In this document: positions 36,115 through 46,153 of the stretch, in pieces
How the letters are laid out: the number at the start of each line of letters is the position of its first letter
Numbering within the stretch: position 1 is the stretch's first letter
Source: Albifimbria verrucaria
Lineage: Eukaryota; Ascomycota; Sordariomycetes; Hypocreales; Stachybotryaceae
Assembly (NCBI GenBank): GCA_020081605.1
Contig: JAHREC010000012.1
Coordinates: 62,001-126,000, forward strand
DNA length: 64,000 bases
Direction of reading: 5' to 3'
Notes under the pieces: generated by a model
The model's database searches: none
The model's input: only the letters and a program-made list of their open reading frames with translations
What the model was told of the DNA's origin: nothing
Program-made: the position numbers and the translations under genes

Positions 36115-36842
36115 CGGGCTGGAAGATGTGAAAGACGTGATTATGGGCTATGAAGAGCGACATTCTGTTTCTATCTGACCTCCTGGGCTTTCGTTTGATT
36201 ATATATCTCATTTCTTCAAACCATACCTCTGCGTGATTCAATCTGATTACAACCATCTCGCGCTGAGGGGCAAGGGGCGGAGAGAAGGCAACATGGTCCA
36301 CAGCGTGACCCTCACTTACACGCCAACAGCGCACTAATACAAGAAAGGAATTAACAAAACGGTGGGATCCCCACAAAGAGCCCCAGAGCTTCGGGACTTT
36401 TCTTCCGTTTTATTAAAACCTTGCGATAGCGGTGAGCTAACACGAATAGGGAATTAACAAACCTCTGGATCGGAGGGGAGGGAGCCAGGAATTTTCAATC
36501 ACATATCGCTATATGAGACTTCTACCCCACGTTCCAGCCAACATCTCCTACCCTATACTTCGAGCATTGGTTCCCTACGTAAATTGTCTGTTGCTGCAAG
36601 TTTTCTAACCTACGGTACTGTATCATTTGGGTTCGGATGCCTCTTTATTTAAATTTCTCTGGATGTGGAGGGGCAGATTTTTTTTTTATTTATTTTTGTC
36701 TTGGTCTTATTTTACTGTAATATTCTTTTTCATTCAGGTACTCAATCTTGCAAAGCCGCTACAGATACCGCGTCACGAGGAAATTTGCTGGGACAGTCTA
36801 ACGACTGACTAAGGAATAACAACAACCTGAACCATCGGCACA
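36115..36842. other. Divergent promoter region
   Basis: About 730 bases between divergent genes, T-rich near 36680. No gene recognised. Confidence 0.5.
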
Positions 36843-38210
36843 ATGTCCCAGTTACTGAATCTTCCGTTAGAGCTGAGGCTCATGATTCTGGAACTTCTAG
36901 ACGTTCCCGAACTGGCTCTTATGCTATATTGTGGAGTAACGATACGTAATTCCATCGGCAAGCTCATGAAAGGGTCAATGAAAGTCAACGCAGTCGATAG
37001 GTACGGCCGAACGCTACTTTGGTACGCGGCTCAAAGAGGCCACTCAGTTGCCGTTGGCTTTCTTACCAGCATCGATGGTCGGGATTTAAATCTGGCATGC
37101 CGAAGGATGTGGACCCCATTGATATTGGCTGCAGCGATTGGCCACGGACTGATCGTGAAGAAGCTCCTGGACACAGGAGATGTGGATGTGAATGCGGTCG
37201 ACCTTTTCTATGAGACGGCCTTATCATATGCAGTGAAGATGGATCATTATGGTGTCGTCGACCTTCTCCTAGGCTCGGGGTTAGTGGTCTGGGCTAGAGG
37301 AAAGTACCCGACTCCATATCATATTGCTATGGTTCATAATCGGGCAGATTTTGCCGACAGATTTCGAGATTTGGAAGCCATGGAAAAGCTGGATGTAAAT
37401 CTGGCAGACTTTCTACAGCAGACGGCCCTATCAGTCGCAGCCCAAAAGGGCTACAAGACCATCTTGAAAAGACTTTTAGATACAGGAGGGGTGGATGTGA
37501 GTGTGGCCGACGCGAATGGGGAGACGGCACTATCATATGCGGTGAAGATGCATCACGATGATATCGTCGACCTCCTCCTAGGCTCGGGAAATATAGCCTG
37601 GGGACAAGGGAAATTCCCGACACCATTCCATATCGCAGCAACTCATGGTTGTACCAAGTTCGCCGAACGATTTGCGCATATGAGAAATATGAACCCAAAT
37701 GTTGTGGATGGTTACGGACGAACGGCCTTGTCAATTGCAGCCGAGATGGGCCATGATGCGATGGTCAGGCTCCTAGTCAAAATGGAAAAGCTAGATTTCG
37801 ACTTGGCAGACCAGTTGGGCAAGACGCCATTATCTTACGCCGCGATATGTGGTCATGAGGCCATTGTGAGGATACTGCTGGATACAGGGAAGGTAGATGT
37901 GAACGCACAGTGTGATTTCGGACATACAGCATTGTCATGGGCAGCTTTGGCTGGAAAGAATACCGTGGTCGAGCTGCTCATTAAAACAGGAGGGGTGGAC
38001 TTGAATTTGGTAGATTATTGGCGTCGAACGCCTCTACTGTGGGCCGCTATGAATGGCCGAGAAACAGTTGTGAAGAGACTCCTAGACACAAGGCGGGTGA
38101 ATTTGAGTACTACAGATGAGCATGGCATATCGCCGCTGGGGTATGCGTTGATGGGTGGTCATGATAGCATCATTGAGCTTCTTAAGAGAGCAAGCCAAGT
38201 CTTGGATTGA
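36843..38210 (+). CDS. F-box-like/ankyrin-repeat protein
   Basis: A single uninterrupted frame of 455 residues from ATG 36843 (CACAATGTCC). Residues 4-30 (LLNLPLELRLMILELLDVPE) match the F-box-like start common in fungal ankyrin proteins. From about residue 55 to the end lie roughly eleven ankyrin repeats, for example GRTLLWYAAQRGHSVAVGFL, GETALSYAVKMHHDDIVDLL, LGKTPLSYAAICGHEAIVRI, FGHTALSWAALAGKNTVVEL and RRTPLLWAAMNGRETVVKRL. The repeats with GSGLVVWARGKYPTPYHIA are the usual spaced variants. Expected role: SCF-type adaptor or protein-interaction scaffold. It is the longest clean ORF with a known domain here and shows no decay. Confidence 0.85.
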   Translation: MSQLLNLPLELRLMILELLDVPELALMLYCGVTIRNSIGKLMKGSMKVNAVDRYGRTLLWYAAQRGHSVAVGFLTSIDGRDLNLACRRMWTPLILAAAIGHGLIVKKLLDTGDVDVNAVDLFYETALSYAVKMDHYGVVDLLLGSGLVVWARGKYPTPYHIAMVHNRADFADRFRDLEAMEKLDVNLADFLQQTALSVAAQKGYKTILKRLLDTGGVDVSVADANGETALSYAVKMHHDDIVDLLLGSGNIAWGQGKFPTPFHIAATHGCTKFAERFAHMRNMNPNVVDGYGRTALSIAAEMGHDAMVRLLVKMEKLDFDLADQLGKTPLSYAAICGHEAIVRILLDTGKVDVNAQCDFGHTALSWAALAGKNTVVELLIKTGGVDLNLVDYWRRTPLLWAAMNGRETVVKRLLDTRRVNLSTTDEHGISPLGYALMGGHDSIIELLKRASQVLD

Positions 38211-39183
38211 AATTGCATTAGCGACAGCATCAAGCAACCTCCTTTCCTTCAGCTGCATAGGAAGCCGCCCGGCTGGCTCTTCTGTACAGGAAAAAAAGAA
38301 AAAAAAAAAAAACCAAATTAATGAATAAACAAAATAAAATGAAATGAAAAAAGAAGTAAAATATAAAATGTATGATGCTCTCTGTATGTAGAGAGTGAGT
38401 GTCCAAGTATCTTCATTCTAACTACGCTCACTAGATGATGCAGACTGGAAAGCCTCACAGCCATGGCGCATCCAAAATGAGCAGGGAACATGTTCACATT
38501 TATATATTTGATGAACTCCATTACATCCATGATTCACAATCCTTCGCTGCCTCTAGATGATGAGGGCACGTGCACTGCCAAATATCTGTAGACATCATGT
38601 GCTCTTGGAGAATCTTTCGTCTTCTGAACTTGCGTAACCAATTCAAGGGCCAGGCAATGTATTCCATCATCATAAGCATCTATAATATATCGTGTCAGTT
38701 GAAAAATACTAGAGTAGTTTCTAGGCTTATGCGATACTTAATGTTGCTGGGAATCCTTTTGCTATTGAGATTAGCTGTTGTGACCTAGGATGTGCGGTCG
38801 GGAGGTTGGGCATAAAAGTAATTCATTCTCCATAAGCTTGCTATTTGGGCTCAAGGTAAAGGGACTCTTGGTTCTATAATGAGGCCTGCGACTTATTATA
38901 GAATGTCAAGGCGGAAATCAATAGCCTTATCATCTGAAACCCAACCTATTTCTAACCAGTTCAGGAAGCAGTTCCGGACTCTAGCCCGCAATTATGGCTG
39001 AGCATGTCTGGGAGTGTTAGCCGCATCGTTATTAAACACCACTGAATTATTTTCAACTCATGCTAAATATATCTCATCACATCGCCAATGAAATTACCTG
39101 GTTGATTAAATACTGTAACATTTCCGTTGGACGAGGTCTTATTGAGAGCTGCTCACGTGTCCTATCACCTCTCCTCTCAGTTC
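38211..39183. other. Intergenic with A-rich tract
   Basis: A-rich tract at about 38288-38310. No gene recognised. Confidence 0.5.
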
Positions 39184-39847
39184 ATGTCCGCACGAAAACC
39201 CTATCGCAATAATCTATCTCGGTATTTTAAATTTAACCCGAAGGTCAAAAGAACCCTTAAAGTTTGCCTTCCACCCCTGGTCAGCTTAACCATATTTATG
39301 TTGATATTATTTCACCCTCAAATAGGAAGCCGGCCAGCCTTTCATGGTGCACGTTTAGATGTCAACGGAGAGGATTTTAGCGGCCCGTCATCAGATTCAT
39401 ACTTTTTCTATGTCGAATTTAGCCCTGAATGTAAGACTTTATGCCACCAGGCCCTTGAAATTATGTTAGCTAATCATCATGATAGTAGCAGATCTCGCTT
39501 CTTATACTACGAACAGGCAAATACAAACGATCACCAGTCTACTTTCCTTGGCATTTCACTTTCTACTGGCTGTAGTTATGCTTGAGGGCTTAGCTCTATG
39601 TAGCTGCTTCCTGTCTCACTGTAATTACCGATTTTATTCCTACCATTTCATTTTTCTGAGCCTGGCTATTCTTTTTGGCATGTTTCCTTGCATTTTCCTC
39701 ACAATCAGTGCAGTCATGGCTGAGAACTTGAACTTTTCCTCTGACAGCTCTAAAGTCACCGGTGATGGCGGATTCATTTGCCTCTCGTTGATCTGGGCTG
39801 CTATCGGCATTATGGCAGGAAACTGGTATATGGTTTTGCGGGAGTGA
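39184..39847 (+). CDS. Four-TM claudin/SUR7-like topology protein
   Basis: Two exons: 39184-39430 and 39486-39847, with a 55-nt intron (GTAAGA donor, GCTAAT branch, GATAG acceptor, phase 1) that merges two otherwise separate ORFs into 202 residues. ATG 39184 (MSARKPYRNNLSRYF) is chosen because upstream in-frame codons lack an ATG. TM1 is LKVCLPPLVSLTIFMLIL. It is followed by an outer loop of about 60 residues, then TM2 TSLLSLAFHFLLAVVMLEG, TM3 FIFLSLAILFGMFPCIFLTI and TM4 FICLSLIWAAIGIMAGNWYM. One TM, a long loop and three TMs is the layout of fungal SUR7/PalI-type membrane proteins. No diagnostic loop motif is visible, so the family is tentative. Confidence 0.6.
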
Positions 39848-40676
39848 GTATCAATCAGCTTTGGTTATGATCGGAGATGCTGAGCCGTGCATCTTCGAGG
39901 TACCCTAAACCAGCCGCAGTGGCTAGATCGATACATTGATATGAGGAATAGACAATAGTCTTTATATATCCTCGCTAATTAGTTAGAGTGTACTAAAAGA
40001 AAGTCTAAATAATGCATAACAGTGTTTCATAACATCCAAGATTTTTTTAAGTCGCCATTCTCGAAGCTTGGTATTCGTTTGTATAGTGTTCGCGATGCTA
40101 GGCAGAGAGCTTGGAGAAAGTCTAATCGTAAATATGCTACGTACAAGCCTGCCAGCTACAACTCTTCACACCGGCTTGAAACGGCTTGACAGCTTCCTAA
40201 ACACAATATAGCCAGTGAGCAGTGAGAAGAAGACATGGGCCAGCGGCTATCAGACTTGATCCTAACTTAGAAGGTAAGTAGGCATGCCATGCAGGCCCAC
40301 CGCCTAATGCTGCTGTACAGCCTCTGGCACCCCTGAGACTCATGTGATTGAACACTCCAACAGTGGGGAATTCAAGCCATTAAGTCCATGACCTCAACAA
40401 GGTATGACTGGACATCGTGGCGAAGTGTAACAACAAGGCAGATTCAAGCAATATGGAAGGCTGTACATCCTTGAAGCTCATCTAACTTGTAACAAAGATC
40501 AGGGTTTACCGCCCCATACAACTCCGCGATGGATATGTTAGGTGTGGCTTAGTGCTGGAAAACGCCTCGGTGTAGATATCATTGAGCATAGATTTAGAGC
40601 AACTCTACCCTCGAAGTCTTGTTCGAATCGCAACATCTTACATCTTTAATACAATGCATTTACAGCTTCAAGGACC
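39848..40676. other. Intergenic
   Basis: No gene recognised in about 830 bases. Confidence 0.5.
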
Positions 40677-41200
40677 ATGGATAAAGAAGACAGCCCTCCT
40701 CCATACTCTATTACGGATCGACTATTCTCTTATTCAATATTTCCTACAAGTTATTTATTAGAACACACGCCACTACCGCGCACCTACAACTCACAACGTT
40801 CGCTCAAAGACGAACAACTGGTTCTACAAAAGATTTTTGAAACGCACAATATAGATGTCACAAAACTCCATGGTACATGGTTTCCATACGACCACACCAG
40901 GATACCTCGATCACAAATTTCAATTCAGTTCGAGGAGTGCAAAATGGAATATATCCTCCTTCGGCGACATGGTGAATTGTTTCTCCAAGGTACAGGCACA
41001 ATTGTCACATATGGCCGGCTTCGACTTAGGATGTGGATCAATAACTTTTTGAAACTCTCATCTGGCCACCTTCCGATGTTGACCCACCTCGTCGACGATA
41101 TGAGAAATTGAACGTCTCGTTTTGGGATGGGCAGCTCAATCAGCCTACGTTTGTGCCGGAGTGGCTCATAGATATGGAGAAGTTCTACCCTTCGTTGTAA
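40677..41200 (+). pseudogene. Hypothetical fungal protein with C-terminal frame break
   Basis: ATG 40677 (MDKEDSPPPYSITDRLFSYS) opens 144 codons: LVLQKIFETHNIDVTKLHGT, FPYDHTRIPRSQISIQFEEC, YILLRRHGELFLQGTGTIVT. The frame then runs into an unnatural end at 41111. In the next frame the likely true C-terminus reads WPPSDVDPPRRRYEKLNVSF, then WDGQLNQPTFVPEWLIDMEK to TAA 41200. One indel at about 41045-41060, or a small intron, separates them. I recognise the style of a fungal family without known function. No TM. Confidence 0.5.
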
Positions 41201-41477
41201 AAGAAGTAAGAACGACACTATACGGATCATATAACAAAGCTAAAACATTTCACCAAAGGAGGGAATTAACACAATAAATCGCCTTAGTGCCAATATCACA
41301 TGTGTTTAAAAATGCCTTGCAAGTGCGTGATATGCATTGTAGTCGTCCATGTCTCTCAAAACTATACAAGTACTCGTGGTTCGCTCGCTCCTGCCTCATG
41401 ATTGCCATCGCTGGAGTTGCTGATAGACAGCATGTTGTTGCGGCATCCACCGTTCTCTTCCTGCGGGATATCGGATC

Positions 41478-42911
41478 ATGGAAAAGACGAAATCGGTGCA
41501 TCAGGGGCACTATGCACGCCTAGACGTCCTTCCCACAGAAATCCTCAGTATGATTCTTGCCCAAAGTACGTCGCAATCAAGATGACGGTTGCTGACCTCT
41601 TGAAGGTGCGATTGCAAAATCTCTTACCGCTCAACACCCACTCCATAGGATCAGAGGACGTTATAGAGACCTCTTAGCCTTTCTCTCCACATGCCGTTCC
41701 ATGTACGCCGCCGGTGTCCGGTGGCTCTACGTTCAATTCACCATCCGCTACCCCCTTGAGTTTCAAGAGAATTTGCGTGCCATTCGCCGACAACCCAGAC
41801 TGGCGTCCATGATACGAAGTCTAAACTTTAGCTACTTCAACTCGCCTTGCCAGGGTCATGGGTTAACGTCGTTATCAACCCTTCGGTGCCTTCGATTATG
41901 TAGGTACTTGTTGGAGTTCCTTGCTCACGAGGGCATAGATGATTTGTTAAATGTTGACGTCTTGCGAGAACTGTTCTTTAACCAGCCGAGCCTACAGGCC
42001 CTGGATTTTTGCGGTTGCAACAGCATCCCGTTTGAGAAGGCTTTCGATCGGATAGTGATTGAACCTTGGCCTCCGGTTCTATTCATAACCAGAGTTTCCT
42101 TTCATCATTGCTACACACTTTCGCCGTGGGTTTTCGAAACAATTCTGCCACGTCTTCCTCACATTACGCATCTTGACGTTGGCAGGACTCAGATTGGGAA
42201 CACGGCCTTGCAGGCCATTCCACAAGCAGCAAATTTGACGCACCTGAATCTGTCGTACTGTAAGGAGCTTACGTCCGCCACCGTGGTTGATTTTTGTGTT
42301 CGCATCCAGCGGCAAGGGCCTCCATGGTGTATCTCAACCTTGAGGGCACGTCGGAGAAGGCCCTCGGTATAGAGGATGTGGAGCAGATACTTGCCAAAAT
42401 CCCCAGACGTTGACCTTTTTGAGTTTGAAGGGAAGCGAAATGCATGTTCCGCATCTTTTACAGCTCAGGGATCATTTGAGTCACTTGGGTGAGCTTGCGA
42501 TCGGCAAAGGCTTAGCTGCTGGTGATATGGAACAGTTCTTGTTCCCAGAAGCAAACCACACCCTCTTTTATCTTGATCTCTCTGATTTGGAGACAAATTT
42601 GAGCACAGCAAGCAAACTACTCTCCCCGGACACAAGACCACTGCAGCAGATTGAACTAAACTCTAGCGAGGAATTGTACGTAAGATGGTGCACTTTCCTC
42701 AAAGTGGGATGGCATATGAGAGGATATGGAGATAGGTGTTCAATCTATCGTTCGTTCACTCCCTATGAGGGAAGTACCGGCCGACGGGGATGGGGACCTT
42801 CTGCCAAAGATTGGGGAGCGAGGAAGATTTCGGTTTCATTGGCCGAATTTGGGCCAACGTATCGGACTTTCATGTACGGACGAGACCATTGCAGCCATCT
42901 CCAATCAATGA
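41478..42911 (+). pseudogene. F-box/LRR protein with many one-base breaks
   Basis: ATG 41478 leads into RLDVLPTEILSMILAQ, a good F-box start. After frame changes come IRGRYRDLLAFLSTCRSMYA and the long open part 41701-42290 with leucine-rich repeats (ITRVSFHHCYTLSPWVFETI, LPRLPHITHLDVGRTQIGNT, ANLTHLNLSYCKELTSATVV). The chain then hops frames at the T-run 42291-42295 (MVYLNLEGTSEKALGIEDVE), the C-run 42401-42404 (QTLTFLSLKGSEMHVPHLLQ), 42682-42685 and 42728-42729. It ends RFRFHWPNLGQRIGLSCTDE...SNQ-stop at 42911. Every listed hop equals a single lost base. Restored length would be near 470 residues; expected role is an SCF substrate receptor. Confidence 0.65.
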
Positions 42912-43031
42912 CAAAAGCACAGACTGTGGTAGGGGTCCAACACAATACCTGATCCCAGAAATTAGACTAAGCTTTGTTTCGACTAATCAAGACACTTAAT
43001 GGCGCCAAATAACAACACACATGTTTAAAGG

Positions 43032-43164
43032 TCGAAACGCTGGAAACGCCAAGCTTCCGGGTAGGTGAATTAACCACCTTTCGAGCTCGGGGTGAATTTC
43101 GGGCCATCGATGAGGCCAAAAACTGCTCAAGTGATCCCCTAAATTTTAAGCGGTCTAAACAATA
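43032..43164. repeat. 133-bp repeat, copy 1
   Basis: Base-for-base identical to 43939-44071. A short lead-in, ACACATGTTTAAAGG, precedes it at about 43017. The same lead-in (ACACATGTTTCAAGG) recurs immediately after this copy at 43165-43180, which suggests a tandem array. Confidence 0.85.
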
Positions 43165-43184
43165 TACACATGTTTCAAGGTCGA

Positions 43185-43928
43185 ATTGATTGATTGATTG
43201 ATTGATGTATTTTCCGTCCAGCGGCCTTCAGGCCGCTCAGGTCCTGTAGGGGCACAGGACGTGCTAGAGCTAAGCTATGTACAAAAGTGCACTGTCGGAG
43301 AACTCACCCAGCGCTTCTTGCAGGCCTTCGTATGTTGGGCTCTCGAGCCAACTCCCAAAGGCGGCTTCTCTACCTTTCCATAGGTAGAGTTCGTCCCGCA
43401 CGCAGTACAAGTGTCTAAGGCCAGTTCCCACCAGTGGCCCTTCGCCAGCTCATCTAGCATCTCGTAGGCTCAAAGGCGCTGCTCGTCGAAGCATCGATCC
43501 CGTCAGCGGGAGCGAGGCAGATGTGGTCAACCCTGGTTTTGTCCGGTCAGATTCTTCACTCGCTCGCCAAAGCTGCTGCCGCAGTCCATGCTCCAGTAAC
43601 CAAGCGGTGGAAATGGCGGGCGAGTGGCGGCAGGGAAAAACCCTTGGAAGGAATCAGGGCTGTCTAGCAGCTTACCTTCAGGAGAAAAACCCCCGCGACC
43701 GGCCACCCGTTGTTTAGAAGAGCATGGCTTTCCGATGCCGCATGGCTCTTGGTTCCGGCTGGGACGTATTGTCAGATAGCTTGTGCGGGAAGATGGCTCT
43801 CTGGGTCTTCTTCTGTTAACATTATAGGGTCGATAGGGAGCAACAAACAACGATAACCCAAGTGGCCTGAAAAATGGCCCCCTGCTAACAAGCCGCTAAC
43901 AGCGCGAGGTGAAATTTTTAGGAGAGTT
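43185..43928 (-). mobile_element. 5'-truncated non-LTR-like element inserted in the repeat
   Basis: On the minus strand the element ends in a (TCAA)n tail (plus: ATTGATTGATTGATTG at 43185-43205). Before the tail are two hairpins, AGCGGCCTTCAGGCCGCT and GTCCTGTAGGGGCACAGGAC, and before those a short ORF end: LRHLYCVRDELYLWKGREAA, FGSWLESPTYEGLQEALGEF, stop at 43270-43272. Flanking copies of about 14 bases (GTTTCAAGGTCGAA and GTTTCAGAGATCGAA) look like a target-site duplication cut from the start of a second repeat unit. A simple-repeat tail, truncated body and duplication fit a LINE/SINE-type insertion. No reverse transcriptase remains. Confidence 0.5.
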
Positions 43929-43938
43929 GTTTCAGAGA

Positions 43939-44071
43939 TCGAAACGCTGGAAACGCCAAGCTTCCGGGTAGGTGAATTAACCACCTTTCGAGCTCGGGGT
44001 GAATTTCGGGCCATCGATGAGGCCAAAAACTGCTCAAGTGATCCCCTAAATTTTAAGCGGTCTAAACAATA
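43939..44071. repeat. 133-bp repeat, copy 2
   Basis: Identical to 43032-43164. Contains AACGCTGGAAACGCC, GAATTTCGGGCCATCGATG and CTAAATTTTAAGCGG. No terminal inversion and no TG..CA ends, so it does not look like an LTR. Confidence 0.85.
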
Positions 44072-44079
44072 CAACACAA

Positions 44080-45114
44080 AGTGGGGATTAGGTTTGCCTC
44101 TAACGGGGCGCTATGATCTGACGGTAAACAACGGGAGAGGTTCGTTAATTTTTCTTCGGCATATGGCTCTTAGCTATCTTGCCGAAATTCGGCTGGAAAG
44201 AGAGAATTGTTGTATGATTCATGAAGGCGGGATGTCCCCGTAATCACGGCAGTCGAAACCAAAGGGAAGCGGAAAACGAGGATTTGCCGCTTGCAAGAAA
44301 ATGAATTATTTAAATTAATAGTCATAGTTAAGGCTACTTCACTCTAATCTGCTCCTTAGGTATGTAATAAATTAACCTCGACAACCTCGCCTCATGTGAT
44401 CTTCAACGCGCTCCTGCACTTACAGGGACCTATCTATATTAGACCTTCAGACACCACATCACTCTTCAACCACTCAATACGACATCATGCCCTCTTTGAG
44501 TTAATCTTTCATTTACCTTCATTGGTTCGAGGGCTTTTGCTAGGCTCATGTCCATGTCTATTGTGTCCTTCGGTCTGAAAGAGAGCTCCCGCGCCGTGCC
44601 TTTGCTGTTCTGTGGTAGAAAGACACACTATCACCTTTCGCTGTATTGTGGGCAGCAAAGGGAAAGCGATCTTGCTCGTTCTTCTTCATCCAACCCCTTG
44701 ACGGGTCACGCCCTCCAGGTGATGGCATGATTCCTTAGCGACAGTAGCAGCTCTTAATATGGGCGATAAATGTGATGATACGTTGAGGTCGACCCTTGGA
44801 GTTGGCTGCTCGAAGTAAGCGCAATTTCTTGGGGGCATCGGTAGGTTCGAGTTCAGTAACAGCTAGTCAATGGCTGCGCCCATCTGTGTTTGTGTTTTCC
44901 AGAATGACCCACCAAAGAAGCCTCTCGTTTCGACCATCAGGTTCTTATAAATCTTAGCCCCTTGATCGGCAGAGATGACTGCTGTTGAATCAATGCTGGC
45001 CCACTTAACCAAGGGGAATAACAAAAAGCCGCGCCTAATATCCCATAGTTTGTTTTCCCCATCCAGTCGAAGTTAACAGAAACATTATCTCTCTGAGCGA
45101 CGAACTACCTCACG
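44080..45114. other. Intergenic
   Basis: No gene recognised in about 1 kb. Confidence 0.5.
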
Positions 45115-46153
45115 ATGAAATCTCTATTCAGTCTCAGTCCTGAGCTTGTTGAATCTATAGCTAAACACCTTCGGACCAAAGACATCTGCTCACTACGCCT
45201 AACATGTCGACAAATGGAATCCAAGACGTGGAGGCTGTTCAGTAAGAACCACTTACCGTTTGGATGCATATTTGAGAATGAAAAATTAGAAACGCTCCTT
45301 AGATTTATAAAAGAGCACGAAGCACAGTCGCTTTGTAACTATCTAAATATATCATGCTTCGGAGCAATCAACCCACAAAACGCAGAAGAATCTCATCGTC
45401 AACACCATGAAACAGATTCTATCGGTGGATAATGAATTCAGCCGCTGCTCTACTAGAACGAATAATCAATGCCCTTCCGGAATGCGAGACACTATACCTG
45501 AGTGGATTTCTCAAATACGGCAGTGCGCAGCGTTTGGGTGGACTCCAAACGAAGTCTTAGTGACGACGGAACGCACAGATTGTAAAGCAAAGGTTCAAAA
45601 GCATACTCGCGAAAATACCACTGGAGCGACTCACAGCACTCAATATATCTCTGTGCGGTATGGGGCCGAGTATTCGTCACTTAAGCTTTCTTCACATGCT
45701 CTTGATATTAAGCTCGAGCGAATCACTGAAAAGCTTAACAACACTATCCATAGCGTTCGATACTAGTTCTATGGCACCCCTACGGATTTATAGGGATGTT
45801 ATGACAAAGCTTAACGAATCAATGCCTGTTTTGCAATCTCTACGGCTGGACTTCCAAGGCGAAGGACGTGAGGAAACAACATCTCCCTATTTTTGAAGGC
45901 TCTTGCTTTTGACTCATTAATCTCCCTGGAGGTCAGCAATGCCTATCTTAACAACAACACCATCAATTCAATAACCATGAATCGGAACGCGATTGAAAGA
46001 GTTCGTCTTATTAATGTTGAACTTGGCCCGCTAGAGGGATATATTTTCAATGACTCCATCAAGTTCACGCTATGTGAAGAGGAGGAAGAATTCACACTGA
46101 TCACTGAAGCTGGCGTCTCGCTAAAGATCCCTATGCCTCGGAGGAGTCAATGA
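45115..46153 (+). pseudogene. F-box protein with frame breaks and stops
   Basis: ATG 45115 opens a strong F-box: FSLSPELVESIAKHLRTKDI, CSLRLTCRQMESKTWRLF, then LETLLRFIKEHEAQSLCNYL. A one-base loss at the A-run 45410-45412 leads to NRFYRWIMNSAAALLERIIN and ALPECETLYLSGFLKYGSAQ. After tandem TAG-TGA stops near 45560 the same frame resumes (SILAKIPLERLTALNISLCG, SFLHMLLILSSSESLKSLTT). A second loss in the T-run 45890-45894 gives LKALAFDSLISLEVSNAYLN and the C-terminus to 46153. The layout is F-box plus leucine-rich strands. CAG-to-TAG and CGA-to-TGA changes would explain the stops. Confidence 0.65.

Noticed and set aside
43032..44071. Reading the 133-bp direct repeats as LTRs
   Set aside because: No TG..CA ends, no primer-binding site or polypurine tract, and the interior ends in a simple-repeat tail typical of non-LTR insertion.
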